NCBI GenBank assembly: GCA_016874715.1
Contig: VGTK01000027.1
Coordinates: forward strand, 1-42,638
Length of the DNA stretch: 42,638 nucleotides
Reading direction: 5' to 3'
Origin: Deltaproteobacteria bacterium
GTDB lineage: Bacteria > Desulfobacterota > Binatia > UBA12015
The position numbers were made by a program, and so were the translations under genes. Positions 8,017 through 19,567 of the stretch are shown piece after piece. Every line of letters starts with the position of its first letter. Position 1 is the stretch's first letter. The notes beneath the pieces were generated by a model. The model ran no database searches, was not told where the DNA came from, and worked only from the letters and a program-made list of their open reading frames with translations.

Positions 8017-8600
8017 GCGAGAACGAGACGCAGACTCCCGCCGCGGCCGCCGCCGACGTGCTGCCGCCGTCGTCGTTCCTGATCGTCGATGACGACCGCG
8101 TGCTGCGCGAGCGTCTCGCCCGCGCCTTCCGCGACCGGGGCCACGAGGTCGAGACCGCGAGCGGGCTCGCCGAGGCGCAGGATGTCGCGGCGCGCTTCCG
8201 GCCGAAGCGTGCGGTGATCGACCTGCGCATGCCCGACGGCTCCGGACTCGAGCTCGTACGCGCTTTGCGCGCGGCCGACGACGGCATCGAGATCGTGGTG
8301 CTGACCGGCTACGGCTCGATCGCCACCGCCATCGAGGCGATCCGCCTGGGCGCCACGTACTACCTGCACAAGCCCGCCGACGCCGACGACATCCTCACCG
8401 CGTTCTCGCGCGGCGCGTCCCCGCCGCTCGCGTCGAGCGAGGTCGAGCACCCGACGCCGTCGCTCGCGCGTGCCGAGTGGGAGCACATCAACCGCGTGCT
8501 CGCCGACTGCGGCGGCAACGTGTCCGCCGCCGCGCGGCGCCTCGGGCTGCACCGCCGCTCGCTGCAGCGCAAGCTGCAGAAGTACCCGCCGAACCAGTGA
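8013..8600 (+). CDS. regA: RegA/PrrA/ActR-family response regulator
   Basis: 195 residues, overlapping the kinase gene by 4 nt (ATGA). The receiver domain covers residues 20-135, with acidic pocket DDD at 26-28, phospho-acceptor D70 in VIDLRMPDG and a conserved Lys in LHKP. A Pro/Ala linker leads to a short Fis-type helix-turn-helix whose recognition helix reads RLGLHRRSLQRKLQKY. This short regulator without a sigma-54 AAA domain is typical of RegA/PrrA/ActR. It is the cognate DNA-binding output of the kinase upstream. Its targets are unknown here; the di-heme/copper-like cluster immediately upstream is an attractive but untested candidate. Confidence 0.92.
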   Translation: MSENETQTPAAAAADVLPPSSFLIVDDDRVLRERLARAFRDRGHEVETASGLAEAQDVAARFRPKRAVIDLRMPDGSGLELVRALRAADDGIEIVVLTGYGSIATAIEAIRLGATYYLHKPADADDILTAFSRGASPPLASSEVEHPTPSLARAEWEHINRVLADCGGNVSAAARRLGLHRRSLQRKLQKYPPNQ

Positions 8601-8709
8601 CGCGCGTCGGCTGGTGAGGGCCGGCGCGACGGCGCGCCGCCGTTTGCCGTTCGCGTCCGCGCCCGATAACCCGACTCGGTCGGCGTGCGTGCCGGAACGG
8701 GGGAACGGG

Positions 8710-9267
8710 ATGGGTCGAGTCGCACTCCGGGCGGGAGCCCTGTCGATGCTGCTGCTGTCCGGGTGCGCGGCGACCATGCCGAGCATGGAGATCCGTTCCG
8801 ACCGGAACCCGGCGGGGAACTTCGCCGCGTACGCCACCTACGCGTGGACCACGCCGCCCCTCCAGGCGCCGGCCTGGCCGGCGCAGGATGAACGCGTGTC
8901 CTTCGACTGGCAGGTGCGCGGGCTCGTCGACCAGCAGATGACGCGCCTCGGCTACACCCCGGTCCCGGCGGGACAGTCCGACCTGCTGCTCGACTACGGC
9001 GTGCGCACCGAGGAGGCGAGCATGAACGACGACTGGGGCTCGTTTGCCCGCTATCGCGCCGAGGGCGGCACGCAGAGCCCGGGGACCGCGTGGGTCATGG
9101 GCTACGAGCGCGGCACGCTCGAAGTCGACGCGACCGACGCGCGCACCCGCCAGCTCGTCTGGTTCGGGCAGGCCTCCGCGGTCGTCAATCCGAGCCTGCG
9201 CGAGCAGCGTCTGCCCGAGGCGATCGGCAGGATCTTCGCGAGCTTCCCGCCGCGCACGGCGCCGTAG
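8710..9267 (+). CDS. DUF4136-type lipoprotein
   Basis: 185 residues from the ATG at 8710, which gives a short signal peptide with lipobox LLSGC (C19). The mature part has the DUF4136 pattern: an early strand FAAYATYAWT, a middle segment QMTRLGYTPVPAGQSDLLLDYGV, and an end with GTLEVDATDARTRQLVWFGQASAVV and IGRIFASFPP. DUF4136 proteins are envelope lipoproteins of unknown function. It stands alone, 109 nt after regA and convergent with the TetR gene. Confidence 0.85.
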   Translation: MGRVALRAGALSMLLLSGCAATMPSMEIRSDRNPAGNFAAYATYAWTTPPLQAPAWPAQDERVSFDWQVRGLVDQQMTRLGYTPVPAGQSDLLLDYGVRTEEASMNDDWGSFARYRAEGGTQSPGTAWVMGYERGTLEVDATDARTRQLVWFGQASAVVNPSLREQRLPEAIGRIFASFPPRTAP

Positions 9268-9306
9268 CCGGCAACCCTGACGCGGTACCGCACCCGAGCC
9301 TCGGGG

Positions 9307-9322
9307 CCGGCCCGCGGGCCGG
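9307..9322. terminator. Palindrome between convergent genes
   Basis: A perfect 16-bp palindrome (CCGGCCCGCGGGCCGG) can form a hairpin on either strand between the convergent lipoprotein and tetR genes. It lacks a T run, so termination here would need Rho or be weak. Confidence 0.35.
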
Positions 9323-9363
9323 TGATGGAGATCGGCTGCACCGGCACGGGATCGGGATCGGTC

Positions 9364-10140
9364 TCAGCGGAGCATGCGCTCGAGACCGTCGAGCAGCAGG
9401 CGGAGCCCGAAGGCGAACTCGCGCTCGGCATCGCGGTCGGCGAGCCGCGCCGCCAGTGCCACGGTTGCAGGCAACGTCCCGGGGTCGAGCCCGGCGTAGA
9501 ACTGGCGGACGCTTGCCGGGGCCGGGTCTCCGGTGCGTGCGAGGTCACCGGCCTCGGTGAACGTGACGCCGACGACGTAGTGGATCAGGACGAGGTAGGC
9601 GTCGACCGTCTGCCTCTCGTCGAGCCCCGCCCGCTGCAGGGTCGAGAGGATGCGCTCGCGTCCGGCGAGCGCGTGCGGACCGTTGAGCGCGCGCGACGAC
9701 GCGAACAGCGGCGTGAGCGCGGGATGACGCAGCAGCGTCTTCCGCAGGGCGCTGGCGCCTGCCTCGATCTCGCCCCGCCAGTCGCCCGCACGGGTCGGGG
9801 GCACGGGGGCGATCTCGCCCAGGATCAGATCGAGCGCTTCGACGAGGATCACCTCGCGCGACGGTAGGTGGCGGTAGAGCGTCGCCGTTCCCGTTCCGAG
9901 CTCGCTCGCGAGGCGCCGCATGCTCAGCTCCTCGAGCCCGCCACTGTCGACCAGGTCGATGGCCGTGCGCACGATGCGCTCGCGGTCGAGTCCGTCGGAG
10001 CGCCGGCGCTGGCGTACGGGAAGCTTGCGGGTGCTCCACCACTGCGGCGTCCCGGGCGGCGGCTTCCGCCCCCCGATCGGCGTCCCGGGCGGCGGCTTGC
10101 CACTCGCGGCTCCGTCCGCGGTTCCGACCGATCGGGACAT
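9364..10140 (-). CDS. TetR-family transcriptional repressor
   Basis: About 258 residues from the ATG ending at 10140; an in-frame ATG at 10173 would add 11. The helix-turn-helix is at about residues 52-93 (DRERIVRTAIDLV...MRRLASELGTGTATLYRHLPSR), the TetR pattern, followed by a ligand-binding helical domain in the style of the Tet repressor C-terminal family. The 50 residues before the HTH are unusual: KPPPGTP occurs twice, encoded by a 21-bp direct repeat, and then WW. Its start codon overlaps the start of the divergent PPOX gene. The two genes therefore probably share a control region lying inside coding sequence, and TetR most likely represses its neighbour and itself. The ligand is unknown. 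Confidence 0.85.
   Translation of the reverse strand: MSRSVGTADGAASGKPPPGTPIGGRKPPPGTPQWWSTRKLPVRQRRRSDGLDRERIVRTAIDLVDSGGLEELSMRRLASELGTGTATLYRHLPSREVILVEALDLILGEIAPVPPTRAGDWRGEIEAGASALRKTLLRHPALTPLFASSRALNGPHALAGRERILSTLQRAGLDERQTVDAYLVLIHYVVGVTFTEAGDLARTGDPAPASVRQFYAGLDPGTLPATVALAARLADRDAEREFAFGLRLLLDGLERMLR
10045..10098. repeat. 21-bp direct repeat inside the tetR 5' region
   Basis: Two exact copies of CGGCGTCCCGGGCGGCGGCTT at 10045-10065 and 10078-10098. They encode the repeated KPPPGTP in the TetR N-terminal extension. They also lie just upstream of the divergent PPOX gene, so they may be coding duplication, operator DNA or both. Confidence 0.7.
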
Positions 10141-10654
10141 GCTGCCGTCCGAGCGCCGGGAGTTCGTCCGCACCCGCAGGACCTGCGTCTTCGGGTACCG
10201 CCGGCGGAGCGACGGACCGGCGATGTCGATCGTCTACTTCGTCCCGACCGGCGACGACGAGCTGCTCGTCAGCACCATGCGTGGGCGCGCGAAGGCGAAG
10301 GCGGTGCGCCGCGACCGCAAGGTCAGCCTCTGCGTCCTCGACGAGCGGTGGCCGGTGTCCTACCTGCAGGTGTACTGCGACGCCGCCGTCGACGACGACC
10401 GCGAGCTCGCGATCGACGTCGGCATGGCCGTCGCGTGGCGGATGTCGGGCACCGAGCTTCCTCCCGAGGCCCGCCCCCTGGTGCGCGCCCTCGTCGAGCA
10501 GGAGGACCGGGTCGTCCTCCGCTGCCGCCCCTGCGCGACCTTCGCGACGCCGCCGCGCCATCTCCACGCGAACGATCAGGAGGAGCGCATCACGCACTGG
10601 CTGTCGGCGTCGATGCCGTGGGGCGCACCGGATCGGCCGGCGTCGCCCGCCTGA
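10139..10654 (+). CDS. PPOX-class (pyridoxamine-phosphate-oxidase-fold) F420/flavin-dependent oxidoreductase
   Basis: 171 residues from the ATG at 10139; this start is needed to include the first strand (RTCVFGYRRRSDGPAMSIVYFV). The pattern matches the split-barrel PPOX family: a short N-terminal helix LPSERREFVRTRRT, then ELLVSTMRGRAKAKAVRRDRKVSLCVLDERWPVSYLQVYCDAAV, which is the cofactor-phosphate-binding and second-strand region. F420-dependent members reduce or oxidise small molecules such as biliverdin and quinones; FMN- or haem-binding relatives also exist, so the cofactor is not certain. It lies divergent from, and overlapping, a TetR gene that probably controls it. Confidence 0.75.
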   Translation: MLPSERREFVRTRRTCVFGYRRRSDGPAMSIVYFVPTGDDELLVSTMRGRAKAKAVRRDRKVSLCVLDERWPVSYLQVYCDAAVDDDRELAIDVGMAVAWRMSGTELPPEARPLVRALVEQEDRVVLRCRPCATFATPPRHLHANDQEERITHWLSASMPWGAPDRPASPA

Positions 10655-11135
10655 CTCCCCACGCCCCGGATGTGCTCGAGCATCCGCGGCGCGGCCTCGG
10701 CCGGTACCGCGTTCGCGTGACGCCGACGGCGAGGAGCGCGCGCCCCGTGCTCGCGGTCCCGCGCGCGCGGGCGCGCGAACGGCGGAACGGAATCGTGCTC
10801 CGGCCCGCGACGATATTTCCACTTGATGAACCGACGCCGCGTACGAGGCGGCCCGGGGCGAGCTCCGCGCACGACGCGGGGGCACGGGCGCCGACCGGCA
10901 GCGTGCGCGTGCGGGCGGGAATCGCCGTGGTGCCGGTGCGCACCCGCGCGGTCACGGCGGCCGCGGCCGTGCGGATCACCGAGAGGCGAGCGGCGAAACG
11001 CCGCCGATGAAGCCTCGGTCGCGTTGCGCCGCAAGGCTCCGAGGGCGACGTTGACACGGGGCCGATGCGGGTCCTACAAGATCCTCCCGAGCGTCGGGTT
11101 CCTTGACGCGATCACGGAGATCCATCGAGTATCGC
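10655..11135. other. Non-coding stretch before the kdsB operon
   Basis: About 480 bp with no convincing gene; the open frames on both strands are Arg/Pro/Ser-rich shadows. It holds a less GC-rich patch at about 10808-10830, an inverted repeat CCTCGG (11013-11018)/CCGAGG (11039-11044) enclosing a smaller TTGCG/CGCAA palindrome (11024-11034), and the promoter described next. Confidence 0.5.
11051..11080 (+). promoter_or_regulatory. Sigma-70-type promoter for the kdsB operon
   Basis: A perfect TTGACA (11051-11056), an 18-bp spacer and TACAAG (11075-11080) lie about 55 nt before the kdsB ATG. It is the best promoter match ahead of this long gene block. Confidence 0.6.
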
Positions 11136-14464
<3,329 letters not shown>

Positions 14465-14468
<4 letters not shown>

Positions 14469-15454
14469 GCGCGCGCACGGGCCCACCCGCCGGCGGAGCC
14501 GGCGACGTCGCGTCGGCGCGGCGCACGCTCGAGATCGAGGCGCGCGCGATCGAGGCGCTCGCCGCGCGCCTCGGCGACGAGTTCTCGCGCGCGGTCGACC
14601 TGCTCGCCGCGTGCGAGGGCAAGGTGGTGGTGAGCGGGCTCGGCAAGTCCGGGCTCGTCTGTCGCAAGATCGCCTCGACGCTCGCGTCGACCGGGACGCC
14701 CGCGCTCTTCCTGCACGCGGCGGAAGGCCTGCACGGCGACATCGGCATGCTGACGCGCGGCGACGTGCTGCTCGCGGTCTCGAACAGCGGGTCGACCGAG
14801 GTCTTGGCACTGCTCGCACCCGCACGCCGCCTCGGCCTGCCCGTGGTCGCGATGACCGGCGACCCCGGCTCGCAGCTCGGTCGCTCCGCCGACGTCGTGC
14901 TCGACGTGAGCGTCGCCGAGGAGGCCTGTCCGCTCGGCCTCGCGCCGACCGCCAGCACGACGGCCACCATGGCGCTCGGTGACGCGCTCGCGATCGCGCT
15001 GCTCGAGCGGCGCGGCTTCGGCGCCGAGGACTTCGGTACCCTGCACCCCGGCGGCGCACTCGGCCGCCGCCTCCGCCGCGTCGACGAGCTGATGCACGTC
15101 GGTGACGAGATGCCCGTCGTGGCGGGGACCGCGAGCATGGGGGACGCGCTGCGCGAGATGTCGCTCAAGCGCCTTGGCCTGACCGGCGTGGTCGCGACCG
15201 ACGGCACGCTCGCCGGCATCATCACCGACGGCGACCTCCGCCGCGCGGTCCAGACCCACCGCGACGTGCTGTCGTTCTCGGCGGCGGCGCTGATGACGCG
15301 GGCGCCGAAGACCGTGCCCGCCGGTGCCCTCGCCGAGAGCGCGCTCTCCCTCATGGAGCAGCACGCGATCACGGCGCTGTTCATCCTCGCCGAGGACGGG
15401 CGTCCGGCCGGGGTGCTCCACCTGCACGACCTGCTGCGCGCCGGCGTCGTCTGA
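14465..15454 (+). CDS. kdsD: D-arabinose 5-phosphate isomerase, apparently with a CTG start
   Basis: 329 residues if translated from CTG at 14465; E. coli KdsD has 328. It interconverts ribulose 5-phosphate and arabinose 5-phosphate, feeding KdsA. The SIS domain (about residues 35-190) shows [37 protein letters not shown] and SNSGSTEV. Two CBS domains follow (about 205-260 and 275-329). No ATG, GTG or TTG exists in this frame near the expected N-terminus: none from the kdsA 3' end through about residue 40. The CTG overlaps the kdsA stop as CTGA, like the GTGA/ATGA joins elsewhere in this block, and GGGGAGGGG lies just ahead. The gene itself is certain; the CTG start is inference. Confidence 0.93.
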
Positions 15455-15486
15455 CGCCGCGCCGATCGTTCGCTGGGCGCGCTCGC

Positions 15487-15562
15487 AAACCGCGGGGTTT
15501 GCCCCGGGTGGACCCGGGAATTTCCCAAGTCTTTGATTTTGCTAGGGAAACGCTCCTTTACT
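15487..15562 (+). promoter_or_regulatory. Hairpins and candidate promoter between kdsD and lptC
   Basis: This 154-bp gap is the only sizeable break between kdsB and lptB. It holds AAACC/GGTTT (15487-15500), CCCGGG-TGGA-CCCGGG (15503-15518) and GGGAA-T-TTCCC (15516-15526). An AT-rich patch follows with TTGATT (15533-15538), an 18-bp spacer and TTTACT (15557-15562). The hairpins may terminate or attenuate the kds transcript, and the hexamers may start an lpt-rpoN transcript. Confidence 0.4.
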
Positions 15563-15608
15563 CGGATGCTCTCGCGTGGTATCGAAATTGCGTGTCACGG
15601 AGGGAAAC

Positions 15609-16232
15609 TTGGACCGGACGCGGATCCGGGCGGCTCTGATCGTCGCCGTCATGCTGGCTCTCGCCGGGCTGGGCTTCGTGCTCGGCCGGACGATGGTCAA
15701 CCAGCAGGCGAGCGTGGCGGTTCCGGAGCCCCACGACCTGGACCCCGCGGTGTCGCAGCGCATCCGGGAGTTCCGGCGGGTGAAGGTCAAGGACGGCCGC
15801 AAGGAGTGGGAGCTGGTGGCGTCGGAGGCGCAGTTCGTGGCCGACCAAGGCCAGGTCGAGATCAACGCACCGAAGCTCGCCTTCTACGGCGGCGAGGGGC
15901 GTGACGTCGCGGTGAAGGGCGCCGCCGGCCGCGTGTTTCTCGAGAGCGGCGAGGTCGACCGCATCGAGCTCTCCGGCGGTATCGACGTGACCGTCGGCGA
16001 GTACTTCGTCGAGACGGACAAGGCGATCTACTTCGAGAACATCAACTCGATCGCCGCCCCGGGCGAGGTCAGGCTGAAGAGCGCCGACATCGCGCTGACC
16101 GGGCAGTCCATGCTGCTCGACCTGGGCAAGCGGAAGGTCCTGTTCCGCAACGGCATCAGCACCATGTTCAAGGGCGGATCCGAGGCCGGCGCGGGCCCGA
16201 GTGCCGCCGCACCGAAGGCGCAAGTGCCTTGA
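15609..16232 (+). CDS. lptC: LPS export protein LptC
   Basis: 207 residues from TTG 15609, chosen because GGAGGG at 15599-15604 lies 4 nt ahead and the product then begins with a short charged segment and one membrane anchor (RTRIRAALIVAVMLALAGLGFVL), as LptC does. An upstream GTG at 15576 is possible but has no ribosome site. The periplasmic part is the repeated beta-strand jellyroll (DGRKEWELVASEAQFVADQGQVEINAPKL...). LptC is the inner-membrane-anchored protein that passes LPS from LptB2FG to LptA. It overlaps lptA by 4 nt. LptF and LptG are not in the window. Confidence 0.9.
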   Translation: MDRTRIRAALIVAVMLALAGLGFVLGRTMVNQQASVAVPEPHDLDPAVSQRIREFRRVKVKDGRKEWELVASEAQFVADQGQVEINAPKLAFYGGEGRDVAVKGAAGRVFLESGEVDRIELSGGIDVTVGEYFVETDKAIYFENINSIAAPGEVRLKSADIALTGQSMLLDLGKRKVLFRNGISTMFKGGSEAGAGPSAAAPKAQVP

Positions 16233-16903
16233 GCACGAGCGGACCGCAGAGCACTCGCGCGGCGCTCCGGGGCCTATGCGCGGGTGGCGCGCTGCTCGCC
16301 ACGCTTGCCGCGCCGGGGCCCGACGGACGGGCGCAGGACGGTGCGGCGGCGACGAAGCCCGCGGTGGGCGGTGGGGCGGCGGCGAAGCCCGCGGCAAAGG
16401 ATGCCACGGGCAATCCGCTCGGTCAGCTGTCCCTCAGCTCGAGCAAGGATCCCATCCACGTGACGTCCGACGAGCTCGAGTTCGACTACGAGGCGAACCG
16501 CGTCGTCTACCGCGGCACGGTCAACGTCGTGCAGGGAGACATCGCGATCGACTGCAAGGAACTGGTGATCAACCTCGCGCGCGCGGGCGAAAGGGACGAT
16601 CTACAGCTGCAGGAGGTGGTGGCGATCGGCGACGTGGTGATCACGCAAGGGCAGCGCAAGGCGACCGGGGGCCGCGCGGTCTTCGACCAGGTGAAGCGCC
16701 ACGTCACGCTGCTCGAGAACCCGATGCTGCGCGACGGTCCCAACGAGGTCGCCGGCGAGCGCATCGTGGTCTACCTCGACGAGAACCGGAGTGTGGTGGA
16801 ATCGAGCCCGAAGAAGCGCGTGTCGGCGATCCTGTACCCGGGTAGCGACGGCGCGAAGGCCGACGGCTCGGCGCCGCCGCCGAAGGCGGGTGCGAACCCG
16901 TGA
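16229..16903 (+). CDS. lptA: Periplasmic LPS-bridge protein LptA
   Basis: 224 residues with a TTG start overlapping the lptC stop (TTGA). A signal peptide covers roughly residues 1-36 (hydrophobic [13 protein letters not shown], cleavage near GRAQ), followed by an Ala/Lys-rich low-complexity segment of about 30 residues. The OstA/LptA domain begins at [29 protein letters not shown] and ends near LDENRSVVE, followed by a disordered Pro/Gly tail. LptA polymerises into the bridge that carries LPS across the periplasm to LptD. Position between lptC and lptB is the classical order. Confidence 0.93.
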   Translation: MSTSGPQSTRAALRGLCAGGALLATLAAPGPDGRAQDGAAATKPAVGGGAAAKPAAKDATGNPLGQLSLSSSKDPIHVTSDELEFDYEANRVVYRGTVNVVQGDIAIDCKELVINLARAGERDDLQLQEVVAIGDVVITQGQRKATGGRAVFDQVKRHVTLLENPMLRDGPNEVAGERIVVYLDENRSVVESSPKKRVSAILYPGSDGAKADGSAPPPKAGANP

Positions 16904-17676
16904 TCGCGGATCCCGGCGCGTCGCCGGACGCGGCGCCGTCGCGCGCGCGGAGCGGTCCCGTCCTGCGCGCCAGCGACCTCGAGAAGTCGTACGGCAAGCG
17001 ACAGGTGCTGAAGTCGGTGTCGGTCGAAGTCCATCCGGGCGAGGTCGTGGGCCTGCTCGGTCCCAACGGCGCCGGCAAGACGACGACCTTCTACTGCGTC
17101 GTCGGGCTCACCCGCCCGGACGCCGGCGCGGTCACCCTCGGCGACGTCGACATGACCCGCGAGCCGATGTTCCGGCGCGCCCGCCAGGGCATCAGCTACC
17201 TGCCGCAGGAGCCCTCGGTGTTCCGCGGCCTCAACGTGGCCGACAACATCAAGGCGATCCTCGAGACGCTGCCGATCACCACCGAGGCACGCCGGGCGCG
17301 CCTCGAGGAGCTCCTCGAGGAGCTGTCGATCGCCCACCTCGCGACCTCCAACGCGAGTGCGCTGTCGGGCGGCGAGCGGCGCCGCCTGGAGATCACGCGC
17401 GCACTGGTCACGCAGCCGTCGTTCATCCTGCTCGACGAGCCCTTTGCGGGCATTGATCCGATCGCGGTGATCGATATTCAGAACATCATCGTGCAGCTCA
17501 AGGAGCGAGGCATCGGCGTGCTGCTGACCGATCACAACGTGCGCGAGACGCTCGGCATCTGCGATCGCGCTTACATTCTCAACGGCGGCACGATTCTCGA
17601 GGAAGGTGATCCCGAGACCATTGCGGCAAGCCCGCGGGCGCGCGAGATCTACCTGGGCGAGCGCTTCCGGCTCTAA
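16900..17676 (+). CDS. lptB: LPS export ABC transporter ATPase LptB
   Basis: 258 residues, GTG start overlapping the lptA stop. Complete ABC ATPase: Walker A GPNGAGKT (54-61), Q-loop YLPQEPSVF, signature [10 protein letters not shown], Walker [15 protein letters not shown]-loop TDHNVRE. The [16 protein letters not shown] and TDHNVRETL sequences are typical of LptB rather than of amino-acid exporters. It powers extraction of LPS from the inner membrane with LptFG. A 20-residue Ala/Pro/Ser-rich N-terminal extension precedes the first strand. rpoN follows after 20 nt, as in E. coli and many deltaproteobacteria. Confidence 0.96.
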   Translation: MIADPGASPDAAPSRARSGPVLRASDLEKSYGKRQVLKSVSVEVHPGEVVGLLGPNGAGKTTTFYCVVGLTRPDAGAVTLGDVDMTREPMFRRARQGISYLPQEPSVFRGLNVADNIKAILETLPITTEARRARLEELLEELSIAHLATSNASALSGGERRRLEITRALVTQPSFILLDEPFAGIDPIAVIDIQNIIVQLKERGIGVLLTDHNVRETLGICDRAYILNGGTILEEGDPETIAASPRAREIYLGERFRL

Positions 17677-17696
17677 CCGCGACGAGCAGCAGGAAC

Positions 17697-19208
17697 ATGG
17701 CATACGAGCAGAAGATCGGACTGTCCCACAGGCTCACGCAGAGCCTCGTCATCACGCCGCAGCTCAAGCACGCGATCAAGATCCTGCAGCTGTCCCGCGC
17801 CGACCTCGAGACCCTCGTCCAGGAGGAGGTCGAGCAGAACCCGACGCTCGAGGAGCTGTCCGACGGGCAGGAGGACCGCGAGGTCGAGGCGGAGGAAGCG
17901 ACGCCCGACGATCGCATGCCCGAGCTGGTCGACGCCATGAGCGGCGAGGAGTCGATCCCCGCCCGCGACGAGACCCCGACCGAGCTCGCGCCCGAGCAGT
18001 CCAACCTCGGCGACATCAACTGGGACGAGTACCTCTCCGACTACGCGAACAACTTCACGCAAGGCTCGCTGTCGGGCGGCAGCGGCGGCGAGTACGACGA
18101 GGAGAAGCGGCCCAGCATCGAGAACACGCTGACGCGCGCCTCGTCGCTCGCCGATCACCTGACCTGGCAGCTCCGCATGGGAGACTTCTCGCAGCAGGAG
18201 CAGTCGCTCGGCGACGTGCTGATCGGCAACCTCGACGAGAACGGGTACCTGGAGGTCTCGCTCGAGGACGCCGCGTTCGAGTCGGGCGTCGACATGGACT
18301 TCGCGAACGCGACGCTGCGCAGGTTCCAGGAGTTCGACCCGCCGGGCGTGTTCGCGCGCGACCTGCGCGAGTGCCTGCTGATCCAGCTGCGGCAGCAGAA
18401 CGAGCAGGACTCGCTCGCCGCACAGATCGTCGCCGGGCACCTTTCGCTGGTCGAGGCCAAGCGCTTCGACAAGCTCGCCAAGGAGCTCAAGGTCCACCTC
18501 GAGCAGGTGGCCGAGGCCGTCAAGCTCATCTCGTCGCTCGAGCCGAAGCCCGGCCGCAACTACGCGACGACCGAGACCCGCTACGTCACCCCCGACGTCT
18601 TCGTGCACGAGATGGACGGCGAGTACGTGGTGTCTCTGAACGACGACGGCCTGCCGCGCCTGCGCGTCTCGAACAGCTACCGGCGGCTCCTTTCCGACGC
18701 CGAAGGCGCGGCCGATGCGAAGAGCTACATCCGCGAGAAGCTGTCCGCCGCGCAGTGGCTGATCCGCTCGATCCACCAGCGTCAGAGCACGCTCTACAAG
18801 GTGACCAACTCGATCGTGCGCTTCCAGGGCGACTTCTTCGACCACGGCGTGAAGGCGCTGCGCCCGCTGGTGCTCAGGGACGTCGCGAACGACATTGGCA
18901 TGCACGAATCGACGGTGAGCCGCGCCACCGCCAACAAGTACGTGCACACGCCGCAGGGCACCCTGGAGCTCAAGTACTTCTTCACCTCGAGCATCCGTTC
19001 GAGCGACGGCGAGGGCGTCTCCGCCGAGTCGGTGAAGGAGAAGATCAAGGGGATCATCGAGTCGGAAGACCCCCGACGTCCGTTCAGCGACCAGCACATC
19101 GCTCAGGCGCTCGCCTCCGAGCACATCGAGATTGCGCGTCGTACCGTGGCCAAGTACCGCGAGATCATGGGGATCTTGCCGTCCTCGAGACGGAGGCAGA
19201 TGGCGTGA
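17697..19208 (+). CDS. rpoN: RNA polymerase sigma-54 factor
   Basis: 503 residues from an ATG preceded by AGGA. Region I is the Gln/Leu-rich N-terminus (LSHRLTQSLVITPQLKHAIKILQLS...EQNP), which binds activators. An acidic region II follows (residues about 55-140). The core-binding and DNA-binding domains come next, including the HTH (ANDIGMHESTVSRATANKYVHTPQGTLELKYFF) and the RpoN box ARRTVAKYRE near the C-terminus, which reads the -24 element. It directs nitrogen, motility and envelope genes with AAA+ activators. It is coupled by a GTGA overlap to hpf and is in the standard ptsN neighbourhood. Confidence 0.98.
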   Translation: MAYEQKIGLSHRLTQSLVITPQLKHAIKILQLSRADLETLVQEEVEQNPTLEELSDGQEDREVEAEEATPDDRMPELVDAMSGEESIPARDETPTELAPEQSNLGDINWDEYLSDYANNFTQGSLSGGSGGEYDEEKRPSIENTLTRASSLADHLTWQLRMGDFSQQEQSLGDVLIGNLDENGYLEVSLEDAAFESGVDMDFANATLRRFQEFDPPGVFARDLRECLLIQLRQQNEQDSLAAQIVAGHLSLVEAKRFDKLAKELKVHLEQVAEAVKLISSLEPKPGRNYATTETRYVTPDVFVHEMDGEYVVSLNDDGLPRLRVSNSYRRLLSDAEGAADAKSYIREKLSAAQWLIRSIHQRQSTLYKVTNSIVRFQGDFFDHGVKALRPLVLRDVANDIGMHESTVSRATANKYVHTPQGTLELKYFFTSSIRSSDGEGVSAESVKEKIKGIIESEDPRRPFSDQHIAQALASEHIEIARRTVAKYREIMGILPSSRRRQMA

Positions 19209-19567
19209 AGAAGCAAGACGTACCGATCACCGTCACGTTCCGTCACATGGCCGCGACCGACGCCCTGCAGTCGTACGCCGAGAAGAAGCTGCAAGCCGTC
19301 GCGCGGCTGCTCCCCGGAGCGGTCGACGCGCACGTCATCCTGACGGCGAACGGCGCCAAGCACCGGCAGTCGGCGGAGATCATCCTGCACGGCTCGCACC
19401 AGGTGCTGAAGGCGCTCGAAGAGAACGGTGACCTCTACGCCGCGATCGACCTGGCGGTGGCGAAGATCGACAGCCAGGTTCGCAAGGCGAAGGGTCGAGT
19501 GATCGAGGAGCCGCGCCGCGGAGCGACAGGGTCGCGGCGAACGACGCCGCCCACGGCATCGGCATGA
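19205..19567 (+). CDS. hpf: Ribosome hibernation-promoting factor / sigma-54 modulation protein (short form)
   Basis: 120 residues, GTG start overlapping the rpoN stop, with GGAGG about 9 nt upstream inside rpoN. The fold is the S30AE/YfiA beta-alpha-beta-beta-beta-alpha domain (ITVTFRHMAATDALQSYAEKKL...AVDAHVILTANGAKHRQSAEIILHG...DLYAAIDLAVAKIDSQVRK). It ends in a short basic tail, so it is the short HPF type without the long dimerisation domain. It binds the 30S decoding site and promotes 100S ribosomes in stationary phase. It overlaps ptsN by 4 nt. Confidence 0.94.
   Translation: MKKQDVPITVTFRHMAATDALQSYAEKKLQAVARLLPGAVDAHVILTANGAKHRQSAEIILHGSHQVLKALEENGDLYAAIDLAVAKIDSQVRKAKGRVIEEPRRGATGSRRTTPPTASA

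Noticed and set aside
15529..15545. Possible sigma-54 promoter (TTTTGCTA) ahead of lptC
   Set aside because: The GC at -12 is good, but no GG lies at the required distance upstream.
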